Positions 51,107 through 60,675 of a stretch of 64,000 nt of DNA are shown piece after piece. The stretch is from JAKSCF01 sp028279945. Its GTDB lineage: Bacteria > Bacillota > Clostridia > Peptostreptococcales > JAAYPU01. The translations under genes and the position numbers were made by a program. How positions within the stretch are numbered: position 1 is the first letter of the stretch; each line of letters starts with the position of its first letter. Below the pieces are notes generated by a model that saw only the letters and a list, made by a program, of their open reading frames with translations, searched no databases and was not told the origin of the DNA. The stretch is from the NCBI GenBank assembly GCA_028279945.1, contig JANQMT010000078.1, forward strand, positions 1 through 64,000. The letters run 5' to 3'.

Positions 51107-54100
51107 TTGCATTGGATTTTCTTGAAAAATCTCTTATTAATATACTTGTAACCACTGGTATCACTATAATCGTTAGCAAAGTAGACACTAATAGTCCTGA
51201 CATGATAGAAACCGCCATAGGTGTAAACATCTCACTTCTCATCATAATCAGAGGGATTAATCCCATAACCGTAGTCATTGTACTCAATATTATAGGCCTG
51301 AATCGTTTTTTAGCAGCTTCATGACATGCTTGATTTTTAGGCACGCCACGATTCATTTCTATGTTGATATAATCGATTAATACAATGGCATTGTTCGCGA
51401 CTATTCCAGCTAATGAAACCATCCCTAAAAATGCTGTGAAGGATAAACTTATACCTGTAACATATAACCCCCATATAGAACCAATTGCTGATAGGGGTAT
51501 GGTTAGCAGTATGATCAACGGCTCTATAAAAGACTTAAACTGGAATAATAAAACCGCATAAATCAGTAATAAAAACAATACCGCTATTGCACCCAGTGCT
51601 CCAAAGTTTCTACCGATTGACTGTTTTTCTCCACTAAAAATGACTTTTACACCGGCCGTATCCTGATGATCCATCAACGATGCTAATTCATCCGTTATGG
51701 CAACTGCACTATACCCTTGCAGCACATCACTGTTTACAGCAATGGACAGCTCTCTATCCACTTTTTTTAATACCGGGTAAACCGGATTCAATCGAATCTT
51801 TGCAATATCTTTTAACAGTACTTTTTCCATTGTTATATTGGACTTCACACCCATATTACCCAGCTGTGCAATATCTTTAATATTACTTTTGACTTTCATA
51901 TTATATTCTTCTTCATCAATCCTTGCAATTCCAATATGCCTCCCTCTAAGCCCTATATTGATTTCATTCTGCACATTATAATTATTCAAGCCACGTTGAC
52001 TTGCAAGAGTTTTATCTAAATCTACAAGATATTCGTATTGCTTATTCGTAAAATCGGTTTTCACGTTTGAAGTGCCCTCAATATTGACTAATAAGCGTTC
52101 AATTGCTTTTGCAGCTTGTGAAATCTGTGAGATATCTCCCCCTGTTACCCTAACCGATACCGGTGCACCAAGGGGTTCACCTTGTTCCAGCTGTTTTACT
52201 GTTGCTGTTCCTATGGATAATCCATTATCTAAGGTTCTTTGTATGTTATCTCTTAAACCGGTAACTGATTTTATATTTTCATGCTCACCAATTTTGTCTA
52301 AATCAAACTTTACAAGTATCTGAGCATAATCTTTAGAAGGAAACGCAGGAAACATAGTATCAAAAAATCTTGGCATTCCGTCTCCAATGGCAATTGCAAG
52401 TTTTTCTATTTCATCATAACCTTCCAATAAATCCACAACCTGCAACGCAACTTCCTCCGTTCTATCTAAATCAGATGTAATTTCTGATTTTACATCTATG
52501 TACATCATATCCGTCTGAGCAAAAGGGAAGAATTTTAATCCTATACTTTTAACTGCACCTATTGTTAATACAATCATAATGGTAAGGGTTATAAAAACCA
52601 AATGCTTATTTTTCATTGCACCGGTTTGGATCGTCTCAATCAAATGGGTTAATTTGTGGCCTGTATGGGTACTTTTTCGCTTTTTAAAAAATAAATACGC
52701 CATGGTGGGTGTAACGGTTAAAGCTACTAAGTATGAGGAAAGGAGGGCTGCAATCACCACTATGGGCAGACTCTTTAAGTAATCTCTAATTTCACCTTTC
52801 ATAATCAGCAACGGCATAAAAGTACATACAGTGGTTATCGTTGATGTTAATACGGGAGCTGCAACTTCTAATACACCATTTACACAAGCGTTGATTCTCT
52901 CTTCATCATGATCTATTCTATTTTGTATGGCATCTGAAACAACTATGGCATTATCCACAAGCATTCCTAATGCAATGATTAACGCAACTATTGAAATTTG
53001 TTGAACTGCTACACCACATACTTTCATAATAGAGAAGGTTAAAAATATTGACAGCGGTATGGCTATGGATACGATGATTGCATTTCTAAACCCCATTCCA
53101 ACAAATACCACCAAGATGACAAAAACAATTCCCTGTAATAGACTATGTATGAATCCTGTTAAATTGTCATTGACAGAATTCGGCTCAAAAAGTATTTTAT
53201 CAATTTCTATATCTTCGGGTATATTCTTTCTAATCTCTAAAAGGTTGTTTTCTATTTCTTTCCCAATAGGGATAATATTCTTTCCTTCTTCAAAGTAGCC
53301 CACTAAAAAGACGGCATTATTTTTATTGATCTTGGCTTTAAAACCTGACTCTTCCAACTCATAAGATACGGTACCGATGTCCTTGATTCTTGTGACGATT
53401 CCGGTTTCATCAGATATTGAAACGATAATATTTTCGATATCCTTTACATTTTCAAAAAATCCTTTTGTTCTCACATTGATTTTACTGATGCCATCTTCAA
53501 CCTGGCCTGAAGGAATCTCCAAATTCTGCGCCGCAATAAGATTGGATATTTCCTCATAGGATATATCCAGATAATTCATTTTTTGATAATCCAATTCCAC
53601 AACGATTTCTCGATCCAAATGGCCCTCGATTTCAAAACGAGATATTCCATCTACGCTATTTAATCCCTCTTTTAATATTTCAGCATAATGTTTAATCTCA
53701 TCATAGGTGTAACTTGTGCCGCTAATGGAATAAATCATACCGGCGGTCATCATAAAATCAGTATTTACATGGATTGTTTCTGCGCCTTTTGGCAATTCAC
53801 TTTGCAAATCTGTCATCTCTCGCCTAAGTTTATCCCATTCATCCGAAAAGTCATTTGAATATTTAACGGTGTACAATATCACAGAGACACTATCTCTGGA
53901 ATAAGAAAGTATTTCTTCACATTCCTCAAATTCTGCCAGTTTATCTTCGATCTTTGAAGTGACCATCTTTTCTATATCATCTGCTGTAGCACCGGAATAT
54001 ACTGTGGTAATCAGTGCAGTTGCTAATTCAAGTTTAGGTGATTGTTGTTTTGGTGATAAATGATAGCTGAAAATACCCATGATACTTACAACCACAGCAA

Positions 54101-54152
54101 AAAATAAAGTGACTTTTCGGGTTTCAATGATTGATTTTAATAACCTTTTCAT
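51099..54152 (-). CDS. RND-family efflux transporter (AcrB/HAE-like)
   Basis: 1017 residues, 12 membrane segments with two large extracytoplasmic loops. Proton-relay region IIALGMLVDNAIVVSDAIQ in TM4 and the symmetrical GMVSLAGIVANNAIVLIDYIN in TM10. It pairs with the adaptor protein whose gene ends 1 bp before it. RND pumps with an adaptor occur in some Firmicutes without an outer-membrane channel. Substrate unknown. Controlled by the MarR gene upstream. Confidence 0.93.
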   Translation of the reverse strand: MKRLLKSIIETRKVTLFFAVVVSIMGIFSYHLSPKQQSPKLELATALITTVYSGATADDIEKMVTSKIEDKLAEFEECEEILSYSRDSVSVILYTVKYSNDFSDEWDKLRREMTDLQSELPKGAETIHVNTDFMMTAGMIYSISGTSYTYDEIKHYAEILKEGLNSVDGISRFEIEGHLDREIVVELDYQKMNYLDISYEEISNLIAAQNLEIPSGQVEDGISKINVRTKGFFENVKDIENIIVSISDETGIVTRIKDIGTVSYELEESGFKAKINKNNAVFLVGYFEEGKNIIPIGKEIENNLLEIRKNIPEDIEIDKILFEPNSVNDNLTGFIHSLLQGIVFVILVVFVGMGFRNAIIVSIAIPLSIFLTFSIMKVCGVAVQQISIVALIIALGMLVDNAIVVSDAIQNRIDHDEERINACVNGVLEVAAPVLTSTITTVCTFMPLLIMKGEIRDYLKSLPIVVIAALLSSYLVALTVTPTMAYLFFKKRKSTHTGHKLTHLIETIQTGAMKNKHLVFITLTIMIVLTIGAVKSIGLKFFPFAQTDMMYIDVKSEITSDLDRTEEVALQVVDLLEGYDEIEKLAIAIGDGMPRFFDTMFPAFPSKDYAQILVKFDLDKIGEHENIKSVTGLRDNIQRTLDNGLSIGTATVKQLEQGEPLGAPVSVRVTGGDISQISQAAKAIERLLVNIEGTSNVKTDFTNKQYEYLVDLDKTLASQRGLNNYNVQNEINIGLRGRHIGIARIDEEEYNMKVKSNIKDIAQLGNMGVKSNITMEKVLLKDIAKIRLNPVYPVLKKVDRELSIAVNSDVLQGYSAVAITDELASLMDHQDTAGVKVIFSGEKQSIGRNFGALGAIAVLFLLLIYAVLLFQFKSFIEPLIILLTIPLSAIGSIWGLYVTGISLSFTAFLGMVSLAGIVANNAIVLIDYINIEMNRGVPKNQACHEAAKKRFRPIILSTMTTVMGLIPLIMMRSEMFTPMAVSIMSGLLVSTLLTIIVIPVVTSILIRDFSRKSNAIL

Positions 54153-54153
54153 G

Positions 54154-55269
54154 TCAATTACCTCCTGGTATTATGTTGATTAAATCACCATCATTTAGAG
54201 CTCGCATTCCTTCAATAATTATTTTATCTTTTTCTTTTACGCCATCAATTAATACAAATTCTTTGTATGTCCCCAGTATCTTTATTCTCTGTTCTTTGGC
54301 TTTACCATCTGCCTCTATAAAAACATAATCATAATCTTTAGTCCCAATTGCAGATATGGGTATCTTAACACCTCTTTTTTTATCAATTTCAAAAGTGATG
54401 GTTCCAATTTCTCCAATCATATAATCCTCATTATCTAAAGCTATTTCCACAGTATATAGCCGTGTTGATTTATCCGGTAATTCATTGATCTCCCTTACCG
54501 TTCCTTTTGACTGAATATTATCAATGGATACATTTGAAGTATCTCCAATTTTAATATGTTTCAAGTCATTGGCAGATACTCCAATATTTAAAACCTTCAA
54601 TTCATCTCTCATAACAATAACAGGAATTCCTGAATCTATTATTTCACCTTCACGCATCACAATGTCTGCAACCACGCCATCTTTTTTTGCATTTATAATG
54701 GTATTATTAAAGTCTTTTTGATTTTTGTTAAGATTTACTTTTGCCAGTTCATAACTTGTTTTTGCATTTTCAAAATTCCTTAAAGCGGTATTAAACTTAA
54801 ACTCAATGTCTTCATGTGAGCTTTTATCTATAGCACCTTCTTCATATAGTTTGTTTGCCCTGTCCAATTTGGTTTTTAATAGGTCTTTATTGTCTTTTGC
54901 GTTTTCCATTGCTTGTAAACTCTGCTCTAGTTTTAAATCGGCGGATTCCAAAAGAAGGCTTACATTACTTCGGTCCACTTCAAACAATGCCTCACCGGCT
55001 TTAACACGTTGATTTTTTTTAACAAAAATCTGGTTAATTTCACCTGGAACCTCTGACGCATATTTTACAAAATCTTCTGCATTCACCACACCAATGTAAT
55101 CAAGTTCTGTCGTAACCATTTCATATTGACTTTCAGTTACTTTTACCGGTTTTAAAATATTCCCTAAATCCTCACCATTTTTCAATCTATTATTCTTATG
55201 CCACCCTGCTACTATCATTGCAATGACTATTATAAACAGTACAATGAATTTCTTGTTATACTTTATCAT
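54154..55269 (-). CDS. RND periplasmic adaptor (membrane fusion protein)
   Basis: 371 residues: N-terminal membrane anchor (FIVLFIIVIAMIVAG), lipoyl halves around GEINQIFVKKNQRVKAGEALFEVD, coiled-coil hairpin (~95-175), and beta-barrel. It links the RND pump to the cell envelope. The start follows a region with three MarR-type operators. Confidence 0.92.
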   Translation of the reverse strand: MIKYNKKFIVLFIIVIAMIVAGWHKNNRLKNGEDLGNILKPVKVTESQYEMVTTELDYIGVVNAEDFVKYASEVPGEINQIFVKKNQRVKAGEALFEVDRSNVSLLLESADLKLEQSLQAMENAKDNKDLLKTKLDRANKLYEEGAIDKSSHEDIEFKFNTALRNFENAKTSYELAKVNLNKNQKDFNNTIINAKKDGVVADIVMREGEIIDSGIPVIVMRDELKVLNIGVSANDLKHIKIGDTSNVSIDNIQSKGTVREINELPDKSTRLYTVEIALDNEDYMIGEIGTITFEIDKKRGVKIPISAIGTKDYDYVFIEADGKAKEQRIKILGTYKEFVLIDGVKEKDKIIIEGMRALNDGDLINIIPGGN

Positions 55270-55294
55270 TTTAAGCCTCCTGGTTAATCTTATC

Positions 55295-55390
55295 GTTTAG
55301 CCCCTAAACCTTATGGTTGTTTAAAAGCGACTTTGTTTAGTCGCTAAATTATAATGGATTTAAAACGCAGCTATTGTTTAGCTGCTAAAT
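55295..55390. promoter_or_regulatory. Three evenly spaced MarR operators before the efflux operon
   Basis: GTTTAG-CCC-CTAAAC (55295), GTTTAG-TCG-CTAAAT (55335) and GTTTAG-CTG-CTAAAT (55376) start 40 and 41 bp apart. They lie between the MarR gene and the adaptor gene. The shared arms and even spacing (about four helical turns) indicate cooperative binding by the MarR protein. Confidence 0.8.
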
Positions 55391-55441
55391 CATTCCAACT
55401 TTATTATAACTCAATTGCTATATAATGTCTATTAACTTTTT

Positions 55442-55903
55442 CTATTTTTCTTCAATTACATCTGTAAGGGCACTATCCAATCGATCTAATATATCATTGA
55501 TGCATTTTTCATTTTCGTCAGATATATTTTGAATGGCATTAAAGAGCCCTTTATCAAATTGTTCGTGAAATTTTTCATGATAATCATACGCTTGCCATCC
55601 TAAATCCGTCAGCTTTACAAATGTATCTCGATTATTACCATGTTGTCTTAACTTGACGATAAAGCCTTTTTTCTCTAACCAGGTTAATTTTTGAGAAACA
55701 GCACCTTTTGTAACCCCTAAAGTTTTAGCAATTTCAGTTACATTCATTTCCGGTAGTCTCCCAATGGTATCAATTAAATGAATTTGATAGGAGGTTAATT
55801 TTATACCGCTAACATTAAAAACTGACTTTTCAATGATGGAGAATTTATTTATAATTCTATTAAATTTTATAACTATCATATTTAATTTTTCATTGCTCAT
55901 CAT
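55442..55903 (-). CDS. MarR-family transcriptional regulator
   Basis: About 153 residues from ATG 55903 (GGAG upstream); a longer frame to 55939 lacks a site. Winged helix MNVTEIAKTLGVTKGAVSQKLTWLEKKGFI. It precedes the adaptor and RND genes on the same strand and probably represses them through the operators at 55295-55390. Confidence 0.92.
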   Translation of the reverse strand: MMSNEKLNMIVIKFNRIINKFSIIEKSVFNVSGIKLTSYQIHLIDTIGRLPEMNVTEIAKTLGVTKGAVSQKLTWLEKKGFIVKLRQHGNNRDTFVKLTDLGWQAYDYHEKFHEQFDKGLFNAIQNISDENEKCINDILDRLDSALTDVIEEK

Positions 55904-56048
55904 ATCACTCCAATATAAAAACACCCTGGTACAACCCAAAAATTCTTTCTTAATACCAACAATACATAGAGTATACTACAATTGTTACTTAAAATAAATC
56001 ACTATTATTTTGCACACCAGATCAGAGAAAATACACCGGCTTTTATCG

Positions 56049-57086
56049 TCAATCAATATTTAATAATTCTTTTGCATTATTATATAAAATAGTTTTTCTT
56101 GCTTCTTCGTTGTTTTCTGTTGCGAGTAACACTCTGGAAATGGTGATTGCCTGGGGCAGAGCCGGCCAATCTGAACCAAACAGCAATCGTTTATGCCCTA
56201 CTTGCTCAATCAAATACTTTATGCTGTCCGCCGATTGACATGACAACTCAGCATAGCTTGACGGAAACGCTTTAAGATACTCAGCAACCAGCTTATATTC
56301 TGCAATTCCGCTATGACCAAAAATAAACTTAAAGTCGTTTGGCAATTCTTTTAACAGTTCTCCGAAAATCTCTACTCTTGTTGATTTTAATAATTTCCAC
56401 ATCAGATTGGATGCATTTTTTCGCTTAATATGCGTTAAGGACCCGGTATGAAAAAGTACCGGAAATTCTACTTCATAACAAGCCTTAAATAATTCAACAA
56501 CGGGTTTGTAATCCCCTTTCAGTTCCATGTCCGATACTTTTAATTTTAATCCTTTTGCCCCAAGTTCCTTATATTTAAATATTTTTTCCTTCATTTCAGG
56601 GTCATGGGGATGTACTGAACAAAAAGCAATGAATCTATCCGGGTAATCTTTGACCAATTTTATTGCATCCATTGACCGATCACATTTTTTCGTACTTAAT
56701 GGAAGCACCACATTTTTTTCAATCATATTCTCATCCTGAGACTTGAAACAGTTTTCATAAGTGCCTCCATGAACCATGTCTTTAAAAATGTTATAGCCTT
56801 TTAAAGAGAATTTTACAACTGAAATCAGCCCTTTTTTCTTTTCGTCCGGATTGATTTTTGTCCAATACGGTGTCGATAAATCCATATGCTTGATGCCGGG
56901 CAAGGTTGGGTACTTTAATTTCTTCCCTTTTGTGTTGGGGTCTATCATCTTCATAGGCAAAACATTAGACATGTGCGTATGAAAATCTATGATTTCAAGC
57001 TTTTTATCATAATTAATAACAAAATCAGCATCATCATTTAGTTTTAAATACTTTTCGTTTTTTACAAATTCCTGTTTTGTCATCAT
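56049..57086 (-). CDS. Amidohydrolase-family (TIM-barrel) protein
   Basis: 345 residues. Metal-site motifs HTHMS (HxH near 36), VLFHTGS, GHSGIAEY and FGSDWPAL follow the amidohydrolase-2 (ACMSD-like) pattern; these hydrolyse or decarboxylate with one metal ion. No signal peptide. It is followed by no partner on its strand; the enoyl-CoA hydratase gene upstream may be functionally linked. Substrate unknown. Confidence 0.87.
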   Translation of the reverse strand: MMTKQEFVKNEKYLKLNDDADFVINYDKKLEIIDFHTHMSNVLPMKMIDPNTKGKKLKYPTLPGIKHMDLSTPYWTKINPDEKKKGLISVVKFSLKGYNIFKDMVHGGTYENCFKSQDENMIEKNVVLPLSTKKCDRSMDAIKLVKDYPDRFIAFCSVHPHDPEMKEKIFKYKELGAKGLKLKVSDMELKGDYKPVVELFKACYEVEFPVLFHTGSLTHIKRKNASNLMWKLLKSTRVEIFGELLKELPNDFKFIFGHSGIAEYKLVAEYLKAFPSSYAELSCQSADSIKYLIEQVGHKRLLFGSDWPALPQAITISRVLLATENNEEARKTILYNNAKELLNID

Positions 57087-57203
57087 ATTGATTCACCCTT
57101 TCTATATAGCTGGTTACATTATTTCTTTCCGTGCATTTTTACCCCCTTTTATATTGTTCCCATTCAATCTATTCATCCCGTAATAGATTTTGCTAAAAAA
57201 ACA

Positions 57204-57235
57204 ATGACTTGAAAGTCATGTGACTTTCAAGTCAT
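57204..57235 (-). terminator. Strong terminator after the enoyl-CoA hydratase gene
   Basis: ATGACTTGAAAGTCA and its exact complement, 2-nt loop, followed by TTGTTTTTTT on the minus strand, 57 bp past the stop. Confidence 0.88.
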
Positions 57236-57291
57236 ATAATATCATTCTTTGTCTTTTATGTCAAATAGCTTTTAATATCCCAAAGTTATGT

Positions 57292-58089
57292 TTATTCTCC
57301 CTTAAACTGAGGTGTCCTTTTTTCCAAGAAAGCACTTAGACCTTCCTTAAAATCCAAGGTTCTGGAAGAAGCAATTTGCTTTTCTGTTTCTTTCACCAAA
57401 TATTCTTCTAAGTCAGCATATGAAACATTGTATATAAGTTCTTTCATATTCCCGTAGGCCTTAGTAGGCCCGCAGGCAAGTTTCTCCGCAAATTCTAAAG
57501 TTCTTTTTTTCAAGTTTTCGAAAGGAACTACTTCATTGATTAACCCAAGTTCCAAAGCTTCTTGAGCAGTAATCCTCTTTCCGGTCATTGCCAATTCAAT
57601 GGTTTTATTCACATTTAAATACTTATTTAAGAAATAAATACCGCCCATGTCTGGGACTAATCCAATATTAACAAAAGATTGGATAAACTTTGCATTTTCT
57701 GCTGCTATGCAGAAATCACAAGCTAAAACAAAATTAAATCCGGCACCTGCAGCGGCTTTGTGAACAGAAGCAATGACAGGCTTGGGCATTTTACGGATTC
57801 GAATGGCAACATTGCCTAAGTTTTTCAAAATTGGGGCAAAAAAATCCTTTCCGATTTCACCTTTTTCTAATGTTTCAACCATATCTTTGATATCACCGCC
57901 TGCACAAAACGCAGGACCATTAGCCTGAATCACAACTGCTCTTATTTCATTATCTTCCTCACATTCTTCCAAAACCTCTAAAATTCTTTTTGAAGATTCA
58001 TAGTTAAAAGCATTTAAATTATGCGGTGAATTTAAAGTTACGATTCCAACATGGTTGCTTTTGGTCAGTAAAACACAATTATCTGTCAT
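57292..58089 (-). CDS. Enoyl-CoA hydratase/isomerase-family protein
   Basis: 265 residues of the crotonase fold: oxyanion-hole GPAFCAGGDIKDM near 66-75 and AAAGAGFNFVLACDF near 112. At the second catalytic position it has GLVPDMGGIYFL, with Asp where hydratases have Glu, as in isomerase-type members such as PaaG. Acts on a CoA thioester in the cytoplasm. GGAGG precedes the ATG. Confidence 0.88.
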   Translation of the reverse strand: MTDNCVLLTKSNHVGIVTLNSPHNLNAFNYESSKRILEVLEECEEDNEIRAVVIQANGPAFCAGGDIKDMVETLEKGEIGKDFFAPILKNLGNVAIRIRKMPKPVIASVHKAAAGAGFNFVLACDFCIAAENAKFIQSFVNIGLVPDMGGIYFLNKYLNVNKTIELAMTGKRITAQEALELGLINEVVPFENLKKRTLEFAEKLACGPTKAYGNMKELIYNVSYADLEEYLVKETEKQIASSRTLDFKEGLSAFLEKRTPQFKGE

Positions 58090-58209
58090 TTCGAACCTCC
58101 TTTTTACTAATACGATTTGGATTTTGCCAATCCTTTTGAAATTATAAATATTCCTTCTTTTTTTACTTCTTTGTCTATACCGTTTATCCCTTCTAAAATT
58201 AACAATTTA

Positions 58210-58340
58210 TACTATAAAAAAGTGGCTATCCCAGTCTGAGCACCCTCCTTAATCGGTAAAAGGGCATCTCCTCTGCACTGCACCTTGTAAACTTGGCATG
58301 GTTAACACCTTCAATGTTTAATGCCCTAATTCTAAAAAAA
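58210..58340 (-). other. Possible gene remnant
   Basis: A block richer in G+C than its surroundings. The minus strand has a protein-like frame (RALNIEGVNHAKFTRC followed by AEEMPFYRLRRVLRLG) ending in a stop at ~58222, without start or ribosome site. Family not recognised; could be chance. Confidence 0.2.
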
Positions 58341-58346
58341 TAGTTG

Positions 58347-58376
58347 TTGACGTGTGCATGCAATTGCACATATAAT
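58347..58376 (+). promoter_or_regulatory. ArsR-gene promoter with operator in the spacer
   Basis: TTGACG (58347), then the dyad TGTGCA-TGCAAT-TGCACA filling the whole 18-nt spacer, then TATAAT (58371). Binding there would block RNA polymerase, the expected autorepression of an ArsR protein. Confidence 0.8.
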
Positions 58377-58392
58377 TGAATTAGGTGATAAT

Positions 58393-58755
58393 ATGGACGT
58401 ACAAAAGCTAAATGATAAACAGGTAAAACTTTTTTTTAGCCATGATATATTTCAAATTCTTTCTCAACCGATTCGTATTGAAATTCTAAAATTTTTAGCG
58501 CTTAATGGACCTAATGATATTAATACCGTCGCTGGAAATTTTAACAAACATCGATCCGTTATATCCAAGCATCTAAAGCAAATGTATAACGCAGGTATTC
58601 TTATAAAAGCTAAGCAGTCTAAAAATACCATCTATCAGATTGATGGGGAGGCTTTCTTACAGAAGATGGAATTAGTTGTATCAGACTTAAAACAATTATT
58701 AGCCTGTTGTCATAAAGATTGTTATCAAGAACTAAATAACAAAGATGAATTCTAA
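58393..58755 (+). CDS. ArsR-family transcriptional regulator
   Basis: 120 residues from ATG 58393 (AGGTGATAAT upstream); the longer frame from 58354 would start inside the promoter. Winged helix LSQPIRIEILKFLALNG and NFNKHRSVISKHLKQMYNAGIL. C-terminal CCHKDC could be a metal or redox sensing site. It likely controls itself and the following flavodoxin-ferredoxin gene. Confidence 0.9.
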   Translation: MDVQKLNDKQVKLFFSHDIFQILSQPIRIEILKFLALNGPNDINTVAGNFNKHRSVISKHLKQMYNAGILIKAKQSKNTIYQIDGEAFLQKMELVVSDLKQLLACCHKDCYQELNNKDEF

Positions 58756-58794
58756 TGATTATTCTAGAAAAATTTCCTTAGATTCTGCAACATA

Positions 58795-58812
58795 CGTGCA
58801 TTATCATGCACA
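58795..58812. promoter_or_regulatory. Second ArsR operator, before the flavodoxin-ferredoxin gene
   Basis: CGTGCA-TTATCA-TGCACA, the same dyad with the same 6-nt spacer as the operator in the arsR promoter, ~43 bp before the next gene. Confidence 0.7.
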
Positions 58813-58854
58813 TATATTTACTATAACATGATCAAATCATTAAAAAGGAGATAA

Positions 58855-59667
58855 ATGATGAAAGTAAATCTATATTATTTTTCGGGAACCGGCAACACGC
58901 TTTTTATCACGAAGAAAATTCGTGATCGATTCATTATGAATGATGAGGGTCATCAAGTTACTATTATTCCCATTCAAAATATCAGTCCATCCATAGAGGT
59001 AGCAGACAGCAGTGATATCGTTGGTATTATCTATCCCACCTATTTTTTTGATGCACCGGATATTGTTAAAGAATTCGCTAAAAATTTACGTGTTAGACAA
59101 GATACCTATCTGTTTCTATATGCAAACTCCGGCGGGTCCCTTGGCAATGCTCTATATAATATGGATCAAATTCTTGGAACGGATCAAGTAAAAGCCCGTT
59201 TCGAAGTTGCTTTCCCTGATAACAGCATTGTCTTTGCAACAAAAAAAGAAAAAATACCAACCATGCTAACGGACGGAGAAAAAATAGTTGAAATGCATGC
59301 CAGTCAAATCTATCATCAAAAAGTAACCCATAAATCTCCTAAAAACTTAATGCTTAAAACTGTAGAAAGAGCTGTAATACCTTTTTCTAAAATGTTTTTA
59401 GGTTTTGGCAACATGAAACTCAACTCTGAATTGTGTAATGGATGTGGTCTTTGCAGTCAAGTATGTACCATGAAGAATATTAAAATGACTAATAGTAAGG
59501 ATGGTTGGGTACCAACCTTTGAAAAGAATTGTTCCATGTGTTTTGCATGTCTGCATTTTTGCCCTCAAGAGGCCATAAGACTTAAATCCATGAGCAATAA
59601 AAAAGAAAATTATCAATATCATCATCCGGATATCTCGGTTAAAGAACTCATTGATGCTCAGTTATGA
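58855..59667 (+). CDS. EFR1-family flavodoxin/ferredoxin fusion
   Basis: 270 residues. N-terminal flavodoxin-like domain with FMN loop YFSGTGNTLF (residues 8-17); C-terminal two [4Fe-4S] motifs CNGCGLCSQVC and CSMCFACLHFC followed by P. An electron-transfer protein joining flavin and iron-sulfur chemistry; partner unknown. AAGGAG precedes tandem ATG codons. Regulated with or by the ArsR protein upstream. Confidence 0.92.
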   Translation: MMKVNLYYFSGTGNTLFITKKIRDRFIMNDEGHQVTIIPIQNISPSIEVADSSDIVGIIYPTYFFDAPDIVKEFAKNLRVRQDTYLFLYANSGGSLGNALYNMDQILGTDQVKARFEVAFPDNSIVFATKKEKIPTMLTDGEKIVEMHASQIYHQKVTHKSPKNLMLKTVERAVIPFSKMFLGFGNMKLNSELCNGCGLCSQVCTMKNIKMTNSKDGWVPTFEKNCSMCFACLHFCPQEAIRLKSMSNKKENYQYHHPDISVKELIDAQL

Positions 59668-59737
59668 TTTTCTCCAAATTAATACATTAACGAATATTTA
59701 TGCGCCTGTATTCATTTTTCGATAGCTTCAAAGAGGC

Positions 59738-60484
59738 TTATTCAGCCTCTTTATTGTTTTTTTTGCAGTAATAGTCTATAGCCTCTTTCATAAATGAAGC
59801 TAATCCTTCTTTTGTTTTGTCAATATTTTTTGTAAAACGCTCATCCGTAACATACAATTGTCCTAACCCCTTAAATATTTCTATTGTGCAGTCATAGTAA
59901 TATTTGGTGATATGATTTCTCCACTGAGCTATTAATTGTTGTGCGGTCTTATCCTCTGCCCCTTTATTCATATTTTCCGCAAGCCCGGAATATATTTCTT
60001 TAGCTTCTTCTTCTATGGCTTTCCACTGGGTTTTACTGTATTGCGATACTCTATCATATGACGCCTTAGCCATATCACCATACTTTTCTATGGCTTCTTC
60101 TTTATATTGTTCATAGCTTTCATTACTAAATGTGTTAATCATACTCATCTCAAATCCTTTCTTAATGGTTTCATCAATTGAGGTGATAATGTTGTCTAAT
60201 CTTTTTCTTTTTTCAAGCAATAATTTTTTATGGCTTTCTAAAGCCTGTTGTTTATCAAATTTTGGATTATTCATGATCTCCTTTATTTTGGAAAGTGGAA
60301 AATCAAGCTCTTTAAAGAATAGTATCTGCCACAACCTTTCTAAATCATTCTCGTCATACAAACGATAATTGGAGTTTGCTTTACGTTTTGGTCTTAATAA
60401 TCCTACTTTATCATAATGGTGCAGCGTCCTAACACTTATGCCGGCAAGCTTCGCAACTTCATTGACGGTTATTTTTTTTTTCAC
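59738..60484 (-). CDS. MerR-family regulator with TipA-S domain
   Basis: 248 residues: MerR helix-turn-helix VNEVAKLAGISVRTLHHYDKVGLLRP, dimerisation coiled coil (~80-110), and a TipAS effector domain (residues ~120-245), which binds thiopeptide-like or other drugs in known members. It likely activates its own gene from the 60506-60536 promoter. Confidence 0.92.
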   Translation of the reverse strand: MKKKITVNEVAKLAGISVRTLHHYDKVGLLRPKRKANSNYRLYDENDLERLWQILFFKELDFPLSKIKEIMNNPKFDKQQALESHKKLLLEKRKRLDNIITSIDETIKKGFEMSMINTFSNESYEQYKEEAIEKYGDMAKASYDRVSQYSKTQWKAIEEEAKEIYSGLAENMNKGAEDKTAQQLIAQWRNHITKYYYDCTIEIFKGLGQLYVTDERFTKNIDKTKEGLASFMKEAIDYYCKKNNKEAE

Positions 60485-60505
60485 TTTAATATCACCTCAA
60501 TTTCG

Positions 60506-60536
60506 ATTATAGTCTATGACGTAACGTTAGAGTCAA
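60506..60536 (-). promoter_or_regulatory. MerR-type promoter with 19-bp spacer
   Basis: The minus strand has TTGACT, exactly 19 nt, TATAAT. The spacer holds a dyad (CTCTAACG ... CGTCATAG, starting in the -35). The over-long spacer with an internal dyad is the hallmark of MerR-activated promoters. Confidence 0.85.
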
Positions 60537-60597
60537 ATGGTTTTTGAAGTTATTTTTATTCTTTCACTGTTTTTTCCATATTATGAAACAAAAACAT

Positions 60598-60625
60598 AAG
60601 GACTTGCTATTGAATAACAAGCCTT
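60598..60625 (-). terminator. Terminator after the small membrane protein
   Basis: CTTG-N-TATT paired with AATA-N-CAAG in an imperfect stem, followed by ATGTTTTTG on the minus strand, ~50 bp past the stop at 60676. Confidence 0.5.
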
Positions 60626-60675
60626 TATAATAACAGAATTTTTACATTTTTTACCCCGTTGGTTAATGATATGTA

